From Apostichopus japonicus (lineage: Eukaryota > Echinodermata > Holothuroidea > Aspidochirotida > Stichopodidae): a stretch of DNA of 64,000 bases. The stretch lies in assembly GCF_037975245.1 (NCBI RefSeq), contig NC_092573.1, positions 25,449,265 through 25,513,264 of the forward strand. The letters run 5' to 3'. The notes below the pieces were generated by a model that was not told the origin of the DNA, did not search any database, and saw nothing but the letters and a program-made list of their open reading frames with translations. The translations under genes were made by a program, and so were the position numbers. Below, piece by piece: positions 37,801 to 52,800 of this stretch (positions are counted from its first letter, which is position 1; the number at the start of each line of letters is the position of its first letter).

Positions 37801-40800
37801 TGATCAGACATTTTGTTAAAATGCGACTGGTACTTTAGGGGACCATCGATTCTAGTGGAGAATCTGACTTGAGGCTGGTATAAACCTAGATGCTGGTCAA
37901 CACAGCATATCCTGGGCTAACTGAATTACACCAAACAACACCATCAAAATCAACCTAGTCTGATTATTTGATGATACTCTGGGGAAATATTAAGAATATG
38001 TTACAGGTAGATCATTTATGGCACCACTGCAGTTGAAGAACCAGAAATGCTCAAATGTGTTGTGTTTACGATGGCAGAAACCTCTGTGAGGTAGCCAATT
38101 AACAAGAATGAGTAACCATTCTGTAACCATGAGCAGGATGTAATCTCTGTGAGGTAGCCAGTAAACAAGGATGAGTAACCATTCTCTAACCATGAGCAGG
38201 ATGAAATCTCTGTGGGGTAGCCAGTTAACAAGAATGAGTAACCATTCTGACGATGAAATCTTTGTGAGGTAGCCAGTAAACAAGAATGAGTAACCATTCT
38301 GTTTTAATCATCAGGAGAGCTCTGTGAGGTAGCCAGTTAACAATGGATGAGTCTCCATTCTGTTACAATGATCATGAGAGCTCTGTGAGGTAGCCAGTTA
38401 ACAATGGATGAGTGACCATTCTGTTACAATGATCAGGAGAGCTCTGTGAGGTAGCCAGTTAACAATGGATGAGTCACCATTCTGTTACAATGATCATGAG
38501 AGCTCTGTGAGGTAGCCAGTTAACAATAGATGAGTCACCATTCTGTAACAATGATCAGGAGAGCTCTGTGAGGTAGCCTATTAACAATGGATGAGTCACC
38601 ATTCTGTTACAATGATCAGGAGAGCTCTGTGAGGTAGCCAGTTAACAATGGATGAGTCACCATTCTGTTACAATGATCAGGAGAGCTCTATGAGGCAGCC
38701 AGTTAACAATGGATGAGGCACCATTCTGTTACAATGATCATGAGAGCTCTATGAGGTAGCCAGTTAACAATGGATGAATCACCACTCTGTTACAATGATC
38801 ATGAGAGCTCTGTGAGGTAGCCAGTTAACAATGGATGAGTCACCATTCTGTTACAATGATCAGGAGAGCTCTATGAGGTAGCCAGTTAACAATGGATGAG
38901 TCACCATTCTGTTTCAATCATCAGGAGAGCTTTATGAGGTAGCCAGTTAACAATGGATGAGTCACCATTCTGTTACAATGATCATGAGAGCTCTATGAGG
39001 TAGCCAGTTAACAATGGATGAGGCACCATTCTCTTTCAATCATCAGGAGAGCTTTATGAGGTAGCCAGTTAACAATGGATGAGTCACCATTCTGTTACAA
39101 TGATCAGGAGAGCTCGATGAGGTAGCCAGTTAACAATGGATGAGTCACCATGATCAGGGAAAGCTGTATATATACTCTTTAGATACAAAGTGAAGGGAAC
39201 ATTCTGCTGTTGAATGTTTTATTGTACTCCATGTTTGTCAAACATGGTGATCAAAAGTAAGCCCTTCATTTACGTAACCATTCTTTGAGACATTGAAAAA
39301 TCTCAACATTGTATTACCTGGGAGAATCACTGGTGGAAAGTTATCTTCACCTGGATTATGAGAAAACAGTCAGATTGTGAAATCATTTATAGAGATGATT
39401 TTATTTCTAAAAAATCTAGAACCCATTACCCAACAATTTTGTCTGGTTACTGACCTGGTAACACATTAACAACAAATGAACAGAAGGCAGGATTTCCAGC
39501 TCCATCCAAGAATGTGTAGACTACTTGTGTTGTTCCCACAGCAAAGGTATTCCCAGGTCTGTTGGTGACTGATGGTGGATCTACCCCTGAAGGATCTGTG
39601 GCAGTGGGTGGTGTCCAGCTCACAACTATACCACTGGTACCTGGTGCAGCTGTCCTGGTGATGTCACTAGGGCAACCACTAATCACTGGTGGAATGTTAT
39701 CTTCACCTGAATGATGAGAAAACAGTCGGATTGTGAAATCATTAATAGAGATGATTTTATTTCTAAGAAATCTAGAACCCATTACCCAACAATTTTGTCT
39801 GGTTACTGACCTGGTAACACATTAACAACAAATGAACAGAAGGCAGGATTCCCAGCTCCATCAAAGAATGTGTAGACTACTTGTGTTGTTCCCACAGTAA
39901 AGGTAGTCCCTGGTCTGTTAGTGACTGATGGTGGATCTACCCCTGAAGGATCTGTGGCAGTGGGTGGTGTCCAGCTCACAACTGTAACATTGGCACCTGG
40001 TGCTGCTGTCCTGGTGATGTCACTAGGGCAACCACTTATCACTGGTGGAAGGTTGTCTTCACCTGGATTATGAGAAAACAGTCAGATTGACAAGATGAGA
40101 GTATATATCAAATTGTATTCATTAGTAAGATATCAAAAGCATCCCAATTCCTACAAACTTGTGTGTTTTACTGACCTGGTGATATTATAACAACAAATGA
40201 ACAGAAGGCAGGATTCCCAGCTCCATCAAAGAATGTGTAGACTACTTGTGTTGTTCCCACAGTAAAGGTAGTTCCTGGTCTGTTGTTGACTGATGGTGGA
40301 TCTACCCCTGAAGGATCTGTGGCAGTGGGTGGTGTCCAGCTCACAACTATACCATTGGTACCTGGTGCAGCTGTCCTGGTGATGTCACTAGGGCAACCAC
40401 TTATCACTGGTGGAATGTTATCTTCACCTGGATTATGAGAAAACAGTCAGATTGTGAAATCATTTATGGAGATGATTTTATTTCTAAGAAATCTAGAACC
40501 CAGAACCCAACAATTTTGTCTGGTTACTGACCTGGTAACACATTAACAACAAATGAACAGAAGGCAGGATTCCCAGCTCCATCAAAGAATGTGTAGACTA
40601 CTTGTGTTGTTCCCACAGTAAAGGTAGTTCCTGGTCTGTTGGTGACTGATGGTGGATCTACCCCTGAAGGATCTGTGGCAGTGGGTGGTGTCCAGCTCAC
40701 AACTATACCACTGGTACCTGGTGCAGCTGTCCGGGTGATGTCATTGGGGCAACCACTAATCAATGGAGGGGTATTATCCACAGCTGAGAAGACAAGGAAG

Positions 40801-43800
40801 ATTTTGTTAATATTTTCAAAGGAGGGAAAGAGGAAATATTAAGAAAGGGGGGGGGGGAGGGAGGATAGGGGGAGGAGAGGTAAGAAAAATACTATGAACA
40901 TCTTCAGGTGCAAATGTATACCGTATGTCAATACACTGAATGCATGGGTATGATATGGTATTTGCTCAAGTAGGTTTCTCCTTGTGATTTTAGCATGGAA
41001 TTGTCAGTCTAATTTACATGTCCTAACTAAGATAACTCAAAGTATTTTTTGTTATAGAATACAACCACATCTTTGTCTTACAATTCAGGTCAGTTAATCA
41101 ATGCTTGTTGCTCTTCTTAAGCTGTATTTGACACAGGTTGTGTATAAAGTATCGTTACTGCGTCACTGTGCAGGAAGGTGAAAGTTGCAGATCAGTATAA
41201 GATTTTAATAGGTCCGGTACAAAAACCTGAGGAGAAGATGCCAAAAGATGCCAAAAGATGGAAACCTTTTTGAAAGAACAATCTTTGGGTTTCATGTAGG
41301 TAGCTGACAGACTTATTTCTCTGATATGAAGTCTTTCGCAAGTAAGCCTACACTGTCTATCAGAGTCACCGGGTATTGTCAAATGGCCAAGATGGTAAGT
41401 TACATATCAATTCCTTGTGGCAAAACCTTTTCATGCTTAAATCACCTAATTTTTTTTTTTTAAATTATCAGTTATATCTATCACTCATAGCTGCAGTACG
41501 TAAACCCTGTGGAGTCAAACTATGCATACTGCATTGTTATGATAATGTTAATCCGCTACACTGACTGTGGTTTGGAGTGATTTACTTCAAGCAAATCTAA
41601 AAGGACTCCTGATTTGCCAATGTCTTGTCTGTTGGCAAATTTCAACCAATTAAAATCATTATACCTTTTCTGAAAGATATATTCTCTATCCCTTCAAATA
41701 CGTTTCAAGGAAATCGATAATCACTGTTAAAAGGGAACGAACAATGCTGTTGAAAGCGGCACTCTAACATGGAAGATCATAAGCATAATGTAAATTGAAT
41801 AGGGAAGTCTACTAAAATGAATAGCATGAGTTTTCCTCTTAAAACTCCCCCCCCCCCCCAACCACTCCAAGTTTCAGTCGAGAACAGCTTTTGAATGTGA
41901 GAAAAGTTAGATCACAGGAAAGATAACTCTTTATCAAATCGTTTTCTGTTTCAAGCTGAGAAAAGTCCTAATTAGTGTAATGGCAAGTTGAAGTTGGGTC
42001 TCTATGATGAAGCCATAGGAAGCTGAAGATGTTTCTGTCGCTTCAGCTCATTGCTGCTGCATGAGCAAGAGCGAAAAAGAATCGATATGAAATCAAGATG
42101 TAGTGTACAATGTTTGAAGAAGCTGATTTCAGGTACTTTACTTTAAAGGCATTGGGGACTCGCCCCAAACTGCATGTGACCATCTGAAAAAGTTAACTTT
42201 CTGTTGCTTGCAAGTGATGTTTTGTTTGTGTCGCTACAAAATGCAGACAGTAATGAAACGTGATACCGTATTATCTTTAGCTGGACCTGAGATGTCCATC
42301 GCTGTATCGTTTATACACTGTGCTGTGGGTATTGACCGCAGCTGTATGTACTGACTGTACACTAGTGTCTAATTACCGATGGTAGCAAGCTTTGTGCATG
42401 TGTATTTTCTGGGATCGATGGTGGTGTCTAACACTTCTGTTACACCTCATTCGAAAATAGGTCAGATTACCAGCATTAGACATTTCTTTTTCAGCGAGAC
42501 TTCACACCCTTTAAAAGTGTCGGAAGAGGTAACAACCTGAAGATACTTTTTTGTCACAGTGTTGAATTCCCATATGACTGAGTTGAATTCATTGTTGTAT
42601 TATAAGCTATCTTCAAGTTCAAACAGATCAATACATGCCCTCTCCAATTTGTGTAGGCCTACTCCACATGTTGTGTTCCTGTAATATTTACGGTCGCATT
42701 CCTTACCCTCGGATACCACACTTTTCATCAGGGCATCTCACTTATTTCAAACAGATTTGCTTATATTTGGTACTGCTTTAAGAATGTGCATCCTATATTG
42801 ATGAGCAGAAGAAAATTATGATCAATAGGTGAAGAAGGGCTTAAAGCTAAATTTCAGGTCCAGAACTGAAAATAAAAATATTTGGTTTACCATTTCCTCG
42901 GCATGATATATGTGCGGTCTGTATTAATCATGTCATGGAAACGGCAGTTTCTTTCTGAAAGATCAGATGTGAAAAGATAACTCTTACCTTCCGCAACAAC
43001 AGTAATATCAAAGGTGCATGCAATGCTGACGGTGCCACTGGTGAAATTGTAAACGATATTTGATGTCCCAAGCCGAAAGAATCCTTGTGGTATTGCTGGA
43101 CCGGATGTCGGTTCTAGAATCAGGCCGGTGCTTGTCCTGGCCGAAGGCTCTGTCCAAGTGACTGTTTGAAACATGATGCCAGGGGCTGCTGGTTGCACGA
43201 TATTTGCAGGACAGTCGATCAACTCTAGTTGTTGGTCGGCACCTAAAAATAATATTTGGGAGATATTACAGGATTACTTTGATATTTTAATAAGCCTACA
43301 TGGGTCTAGTTAATACTGGCTTAAGCCAGCCGCACACTGCCGGACTCATCTTGACTGTTGTGATCTAGTCTTTGATTGCCGCAAAGACCCACAGTCTCAC
43401 AACCGACACCCTCACACTGAATAGCACACAACTCCAAATGTTATTAACATTTCGGTCACATGCAAATTTCGTTCCCTGTGATTGGTTGTATTTACTAAAA
43501 CTGGGCCACTTAAGTTGTGAATTGCCACATTGCATAAGACTCCCGGTCGGGAAAAAAACCCTACAGGTTCGGTTCTGCTGACTGAAGCCAACTGGACTTG
43601 AAATTGAAAACATCTTGCTCAGTGGTAGTTTTAAGCACATATATGCACTGTCCCACTAATGTCGATTATCCACGTAACAACGGTTCAGTTGGGTTGTGAT
43701 AAACTTTGGCCGTCTGGGGAATGGCTCTGGGGTGAGGGGTGAAGCCTAAGCCTACCTATAAATGCTGTAGCTCTTGTCTTAAGTATACGTATTTTGTGGC

Positions 43801-46800
43801 CGAAGTGAACATTCAGGATCGACACTATCAAATTGAATATTGAACTATTTATTACAGTTTTTGGGATAGCTTTACATGCTGGAGGAAGTTAGGCTAACTC
43901 CTTAAAGACTTCATCTTCATATCACAACATTTATTAAAATAAACAATTCCAAGAAAAAAGACTGTCATTCAGAGGATCATAACATGAAGAGAGCTGCATG
44001 GGGAGGTGGTGGTGCACACTGCAATAAGCTGGGAGTGAGCTGCATATCCAGGCTATATATCCAGAGGTACAGGAGGATATTACTAATTTAGGTGAGTGTT
44101 TGGAGGGGGGTGGAGGGGAGATGGAGGGGGTGGTGCATACTACAATAAGTTGGGAGTGAGCTGAATGACCAGGCTATATATCCAGAAGTACATGGAGATA
44201 TTTCTAATGTAGATGAGTGTTTGGAGGGGGGGGGGAGGTAGGGGAGGCAGAGGGGGTGTTGAACACTGCAATAAGCTGGGAATGCAGGAGGCAGCAGAGT
44301 CATTGCAGGGGTCTAGAACATTTTCGGTTATTTCTTGATCTCTTGTACCAACTTTTGAGTACAAAATACATTTCAGAACCAGAAATTATTTTTGGAATTG
44401 GATTTGACTTGTTTTGTTCTTTTTACATATTGGGGATGGGAAGGGGAGAGGCGGGCGTGTTTGTGTGAATACCTCCTTGTCCCTTCCACTTGCTTCTACA
44501 ACTGTGCAGTTGTGATACATGTAGCAGTTATAAAAGCACTTATAACTTTCTAGACCTCTAGCTATGTGACTGGCATCATTCAAGCAATGAATTTATACAT
44601 GTAATAATTGTCAACTATTGGTTATATTCTTTTACTAGTACAATTTTAATAGTCATTGCAAAGCCACAAACGTCCAAATCATAACAAAAGCCAGCTATCA
44701 TTTGTATAACATTTGTTTTCGTTGTCAGTTACATGGCTTGCAGAAAGTCAGCTGGTAGCTGTGACACATTAGACCACATCTACACAGAAAGTCAGCTGGT
44801 AGCTGTGACACATTAGAACACATCTACACAGAAAGTCAGCTGGTAGCTGTAACACATTTGAACACATCTACACAGAAAGTCAGCTGGTAGCTGTGACACA
44901 TTAGAAGACATCTACACAGAAAGTCAGCTGGTAGCTGTGACACATTAGAACACATCTACACAGAAAGTCAGCTGGTAGCTGTGACACATTAGAACACGTC
45001 TACACAGAAAGTCAGCTGGTAGCTGTGACATATTAGAACACGTCTACACAGAAAGTCAGCTGGTAGCTGTGACACATTAGAACACACCTACACAGAAAGT
45101 CAGCTGGTAGCTGTGACACATTAGAACACATCTCCACAGAAAGTCAGCTGGTAGCTGTGACACATTAGAACACATCTCCACAGAAAGTCAGCTGGTAGCT
45201 GTGACACATTAGAACACATCTACACAGAAAGTCAGCTGGTAGCTGTGACACATTAGAACACATCTACACAGAAAGTCAGCTGGTAGCTGTGACACATTAC
45301 AACACACCTACACAGAAAGTCAGCTGGTAGCTGTGACACATTAGAACACATCTACACAGAAAGTCAGCTGGTAACTGTGACACATTAGAACACATCTACA
45401 CAGAAAGTCAGCTGGTAGCTGTGACACATTAGAACACATCTACACAGAAAGTCAGCTGGTAGCTGTGACACATTAGAACACATCTACACAGAAAGTCAGC
45501 TGGTAGCTGTGACACATTAGAAGACATCTACACAGAAAGTCAGCTGGTAGCTGTGACACATTAGAAGACATCTACACAGAAAGTCAGCTGGTAGCTGTGA
45601 CACATTAGAAGACATCTACACAGAAAGTCAGCTGGTAGCTGTGACACATTAGAACACGTCTACACAGAAAGTCAGCTGGTAACTGTGACACATTAGAACA
45701 CATCTACACAGAAAGTCAGCTGGTAGCTGTGACACATTAGAACACATCTACACAGAAAGTCAGCTGGTAGCTGTGACACATTAGAACACGTCTACACAGA
45801 AAGTCAGCTGGTAGCTGTGACACATTAGAACACACCTACACAGAAAGTCAGCTGGTAGCTGTGACACATTAGAAGACATCTACACAGAAAGTCAGCTGGT
45901 AGCTGTGACACATTAGAAGACATCTACACAGAAAGTCAGCTGGTAGCTGTGACACATTAGAAGACATCTACACAGAAAGTCAGCTGGTAGCTGTGACACA
46001 TTAGAACACGTCTACACAGAAAGTCAGCTGGTAACTGTGACACATTAGAACACATCTACACAGAAAGTCAGCTGGTAGCTGTGACACATTAGAAGACATC
46101 TACACAGAAAGTCAGCTGGTAGCTGTGACACATTAGAACACGTCTACACAGAAAGTCAGCTGGTAGCTGTGACATATTAGAACACACCTTCACAGAAAGT
46201 CAGCTGGTAGCTGTGACCCATTAGAAGACATCTACACAGAAAGTCAGCTGGTAGCTGTGACATATTAGAACACACCTACACAGAAAGTCAGCTGAAAGCT
46301 GTGACACATTAGAACACATCTACACAGAAAGTCAGCTGGTAGCTGTGACACATTAGAACACATCTACACAGAGTGACGACGCCAAATCTTTTGAGAAGAT
46401 TTTTGTGTGCATAAGAAATCAAAAGAATCCCATAGCCAACATACTTGTCTGGTTACTGACCTGGTTATATTATAATATCATATGAGAAAACAATCAGTTT
46501 GTAAAATCATTTATGGAGATGATCTTATTTCTAAGAAATCTAGAACCCAGACCCCAACAATCTTGTCTGGTTTACTGACCTGGTAACACATTAACAACAA
46601 ATGAACAGAAGGCAGGATTCCCAGCTCCATCAAAGAATGTGTAGACTACTTGAGTTGTTCCCACAGTAAAGGTAGTTCCTGGTCTGTTGTTGACTGATGG
46701 TGGATCTACCCCTGAAGGATCTGTGGCAGTGGGTGGTGTCCAGCTCACAACTATACCATTGGCACCTGGTGCAGCTGTCCTGGTGATGTCACTAGGGCAA

Positions 46801-49800
46801 CCACTAATCACTGGTGGAATATTATCTTCACCTGGATTATGAGAAACAGTCAGATTGTGAAATCATTTATAAGGAGCGCCAGCACAGTCGCGCTCCTGCA
46901 CTCCTTAAATTTGATCCGCGAGAGCATATAACAGCGCTCCTCAAATGTTACAAATGTGCAATAATCTCCTCAATTCCCTAAGGAGAGCAATGAAACTGCG
47001 CACCTCACATGATAAAAAGTAAAAACAATCCACGAGCTCTGCGTACGGTCACTCGCTTCGACATTCAGAGTATCTTCGGTTATTCCAATTTGAACCACCT
47101 GGAGCCGAACAGTTTATTGTCCCATTGGTACATTTATATGAGTCACGTACGCATCAGTCAGACTCCGGTATAGTAACGAGGAGATGGTGAAACTTACAGC
47201 CTAACACACTGTAGTATAGGTAAATTTGGAGCCCATACCGATATTTTCTATGTACAAGTATCATCTGAAATTTTCAAATGATAGTGATTTCGCTCTGAAT
47301 AGTAAGTGTAAAGTAATTTCACATGGTTATCCTATTGAACTTTAAACGCTGGATCAACCAACAACACTAAGTGGAAAACAGTTTCTACCCTTTGCTACTT
47401 TGTATTGCTTGTTTGGAGGGAAAATAAAGACAACAACTCAACTGCAGGAGTTCAAAATAGTATTCTCTTCATGCCTCAAATGATAAATAGTACTTACTAG
47501 GCCTGCATTGGCCCTGCATATTTTGAGGAGAGTAAAACGCTCTCCTGACACCCCCCAGGAGAGGAGAAAGATGATGGTGATTTCGTTCAGGAGAGCGATT
47601 TGAATGTATTGGTGGTCCAAGGAGAGCAATTTACTACTCTCCTGGATTTTTTATAAATCAAGGCCTGATGGAGATGATTTTATTTCTAAGAAATCTAGAG
47701 TCCATTACCCAACAATCTTGTCTGGTTACTGACCTGGTAACACATTAACAACAAATGAACAGAAGGCAGGATTCCCAGCTCCATCAAAGAATGTGTAGAC
47801 TACTTGAGTTGTTCCCACAGTAAAGGTAGTTCCTGGTCTGTTGTTGACTGATGGTGGATCTACCCCTGAAGGATCTGTGGCAGTGGGTGGTGTCCAGCTC
47901 ACAACTATACCATTGGTACCTGGTGCAGCTGTCCTGGTGATGTCACTAGGGCAACCACTTATCACTGGTGGAATGTTATCTTCACCTGGATTATGAGAAA
48001 ACAGTCAGATTGTGAAATCATTTATGGAGCAGGCCTTGATTTATAAGGAGCGCCAGCGCAATCACGCTCCTGCACTCCTTAAATTCGATCCGTGAGAGCA
48101 ATTTACAGCGCTCCTAAAATGTTACAAATGCGCAATAATCTCCTCAATTCCCTAAGGAGAGCAATGAAACTGCGCACCTCACATGATAAAAAGTAAAAAC
48201 AATCCACAAGCTCTGCGTACGGTCACTCGCTTAGACATTCAGAGTATCTTCGGTTATTCCAATTTGAACCACCTGGAGCCGAACAGTTTATTGTCCCATT
48301 CGTATGTTTATATTAGTCACGTACGCATCAGTCAGACTCTGGTATAGTAACAAGGAGATGGTGAAACTTACAGCCTAACACACTGTAGTATAGGTAAATT
48401 TGGAACCTATACCGATATTTTCTGAAATTTTCAAGTGATAGTGTTTCGCTCTGAATGTTAGGTGTAAATTAATTTCACATGGTTTATCCTATTGAACTTT
48501 AAACGCTGGATCAACCAACTACACTAAGTGGAAAACAGTTTCTACCCTTTGCTACTTTGTATTGCTTGGTTTGAGAGAAAATAAAGACAACAACTCAACT
48601 GCAGGAGTTCAAAATAATATACTCTATTTCTCTTCATGCCTCAAATCATAAATAGTACTTACTAGGCCTGCATTTGCCCTGCATATTTTGAGGAGAGCAA
48701 AACGCTCTCCTGACACCCCCAGGAGAGGAGAAAAACGATGGTGATTTCGTTCAGGAGAGCGATTTGAATGCATTGGTGGTCCAAGGAGAGCAATTTACTA
48801 CTCTCCTGGATTTTTTTTATAAATCAAGGCCTGATGGAGATGATTTTATTTCTAAGAAATCTAGAGTCCATTACCCAACAATCTTGTCTGGTTACTGACC
48901 TGGTAACACATTAACAACAAATGAACAGAAGGCAGGATTCCCAGCTCCATCAAAGAATGTGTAGACTACTTGAGTTGTTCCCACAGCAAAGGTAGTTCCT
49001 GGTCTGTTGGTGACTGATGGTGGATCTACTCCTGAAGGATCTGTGGCAGTGGGTGGTGTCCAGCTCACAACTACACCATTGGTACCTGGTGCAGCTGTCC
49101 TGGTGATGTCACTAGGGCAACCACTAATTACTGGTGGAATGTTATCTTCACCTGGATTATGAAAAAACAGTCAGATTGTGAAATCATTTATGGAGATAAT
49201 TTTATTTCTAAGAAATCTAGAGTCCATTACCCAACAATTTTGTCTGGTTACTGACCTGGTAACACATTAACAACAAATGAACAGAAGGCAGAATTCCCAG
49301 CTCCATCAATGAATGTGTAGACTACTTGTGTTGTTCCCACAGCAAAGGTAGTTCCTGGTCTGTTGGTGACTGATGGTGGATCTACCCCTGAAGGATCTGT
49401 AGCAGTGGGTGGTGTCCAGCTCACAACTATACCATTGGTACCTAGTGCAGCTGTCCTGGTGATATCACTAGGGCAACCACTTATCACTGGTGGAATGTTG
49501 TCTTCACCTGGATTATGAGGTAACAGTCAGATTGTGGAATCATTTATTCATATGATTTTATTTCTAAGAAATCTAGGACCCAGAACAACATGCAATACTG
49601 ATCTACTAAAGACTAAATAACTTATTATTAAACAGTTATTCTGGACAGACCTATACTGGGTAATGATGGCAGCTGTTATATTTTTTCTAAATTTTAAAGG
49701 CATAGCATAACTCTTTTGGAAGTGCTACCAAAGTTTGTATTTTGGGGGCACTTCTACATGGTACTCTTGCAAAGCAGAAAGCTACTCGCCAATTACCTAT

Positions 49801-52800
49801 TATGCGCACATTACTCCTACCCTTTCCCTTATGTAATAGATCAAAATGATGTTAAAAATTAAAACTGATCAAACCTAAACTTGGCTGTCAGGTTATACTC
49901 TATGGTTAATGTTATTCAAGAATCATTCTTTTAACAATAATGAAAGTCTGTACAGCACTGTTATTTGCTCCAAATCTACCACCAACCAACAATTATTTGA
50001 AGAACAACAATACTTTAAACAAATTATGGTGAAACATTACATGCAATTAAAGCATACTTTGTGCATCAAATTATTTTTTGTATGTGTTCCTCAACTGTAA
50101 TATCGATGGCTTCATGCCTACAAGATAATATGCACTGAATATATTTAACAATGAATATATGTGTTCCTCCACTGTTACATTAATGGCTACATGCCTGCAG
50201 GATAATATGCACTGAATATATTTAACAATAATTGTATGTGTTCCTCATCTGTAATATCGATGGCTACATGCCTACAAGATAATATACACTGAATATATTT
50301 AACAATGAATATATGTGTTCCTCAACTGTAACATTAATGTCTACATGCCTGCAGGATAATATGCACTGAATATATTTAACAATGATTGTATGTGTTCTTC
50401 AACTGTAATACCAATAGCTACATGCCTGCAGGATAATATACACTGAATATATTTAACAATGATTGTATGTGTTCCTCAACTGTAATATCGATGGCTACAT
50501 GCCTGCAGGATAATATACACGGAATATATTTAACAATGATTGTATGTGTTCCTCAACTGTTACATTAAAGCCTACATGCTTGCAGGATAATATACACTGA
50601 ATATATTTAACAATGATTGTATGTGTTCCTCAACTGTTACATTAAAGCCTACATGCCTGCAGGATAATATACACTGAATATATTTAACAATGATTGTATG
50701 TGTTCCTTGACTGTAACATTAATGTCTACATGCCTGCAGGATACTTTACACTGAATAGGTAGAGCTATGATTGTTTGATCTTCAGGACTGCAGGGTGTAT
50801 ACGTGGTTCATCAAGTCTCATACTCAGTGGCAATGATACACAAGGAAAGTATAATTAGAACCAAAAAACCAGAGGGAAATCCCCACCCCAGCCTTTAAAT
50901 ACAGTACATATGCAGCATATATGCAAGCAAACCTTAGCTTTTTTGGTACAGGAAAAACATAAAGCTATGACTACTTTTCTGTCATACCAGTATAGCTGGC
51001 TGATTGTAACCATATTTTTCTTGGTAGCCCTAAGCAGTGTTTCTCATGGGGTAACCCCCCCCTTGTAGCTGGGGGACAGGTATCTATGAGATGCAACGGA
51101 GGGTGCTTTTGTAATGTCTACAATATCTACACCATGGCATATTGAATTTGTTGAAATCATCACCACCAGAGGACTTGATGTGTGAGTGACAATATATGTT
51201 CAGGATTGTAAGAAAGTAACCTATTCAAATATTTAGCTGGGGCAAGTGCACTAACATACATAAGGCTATCCTACCATGCATATATATGAGTTCCTTTGAT
51301 GCTCAGATTCTGGAGATACAGCATCTTTTAGATTTTTGCTGACCCCAAATGACTTTTCATCTCCACCCACAAAATGTCCTCATTACAGGGATGCAACATG
51401 CCAAACATGAGACCTGCAGATGCTACTTATTTACTTGAGATATCGTGTTTACAAGCTAGGGCACCACACACACCTACACACGTCAATTTGACTGCTGCAT
51501 ATGTCACTTGCCTGCCTACGGCAAGTAACCAAAAGTGTATTGTAAGTAATGGTGAGTAATGTGCCGTCATACTTACTGACTGTGACTGAGATAATAAATG
51601 CACACGTTGCAACATTTCCAGCGTTATCTGTAAATGTATAAATGACTTCTGTTTCCCCAGTTCCAAAGAACCCACTTGGTGCTGGTGGCCCGGAACGATC
51701 CGGTACTAAACCAGAGTCATCAACAGCAGTAGGATGCCGGCTCCAGTCCACAAATGCAAACATTCCCTGGCCTAGTCTTTCAACAATATCTTCAGGGCAT
51801 CCAGATATCACAGGTGGTGTAGTGTCCAGCGTGTCTGTCGAATCAAAGTGAAAGTTCGTCCAACACTCTTAGTGCCATAACTTTAATAGTTGTGATAGTG
51901 GAAACCTGATGTTATTTTCGTTTTAAAAGTCATTTCATTGAGTTCAACAGCGAGCAATTCTAGTCAGGATTACCAGCACAACAAGGTTGTTTACATATTA
52001 AGTACAAGTACTTCAATGATATGTGATGCAAAACAATAAATAAATAAATAGAAATAAAAATGATATTGGTAAGCTACATATCAATTATCATCCAACAACT
52101 CAAACATCACAATGTGACCTTCTTAATAGATACTGTAATCATTATAAGCTTTCTTATGCACACCAGTACATTAATACATTCATGTTTCATTTCAACATTT
52201 CACTTTAGGGTATTACCACCACCATACACCGTGCATGATCATAATCAGACGAATGATTGTGTGAAGTTTGCAGTTTCAGCATATTGCAGTAAAGATGAAC
52301 TAACAGATTCAACTTGAAAGATTATGTTTAAATATTAAAGGCATTAGCCAACTTATTTTATGTGGTGAGATTCATACCGAAAGCATCTTGTGTGGATTTT
52401 TACCTGGCAATTTTTGTGAATGCACAGTAAGCTACGCTAGTGTTGCATTCGACATTCTTGGAAAAAAATGGCTGCATCGCTCCCTTGTGGAGACCTTGGT
52501 GAAATAAAATAGCTTGTGGTGGTATGTGAATATGTCATTGAATATTGGGCTCTAACAAAGCATGTCCCATGTCATAGCCTAATACATGGTTTAATTGGTT
52601 TGTGAGATTTCGGATTAACTCTAATTTATTGATAAATTAAATCTGTTAATACCTTGTGACATTACAATGACATCAAAAGAACAGAAGGCAGGATTCCCAG
52701 CTCCATCAAAGAATGTGTAGACTACTTGTGTTGTTCCCACAGTAAAGGTAGTTCCTGGTCTGTTGGTGACTGATGGTGGATCTACACCTGAAGGATCTGT

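Noticed and set aside
35046-46372. CRISPR-like arrays of regularly spaced repeats
   Set aside because: Units are contiguous without unique spacers, and the genome is eukaryotic. These are minisatellites.
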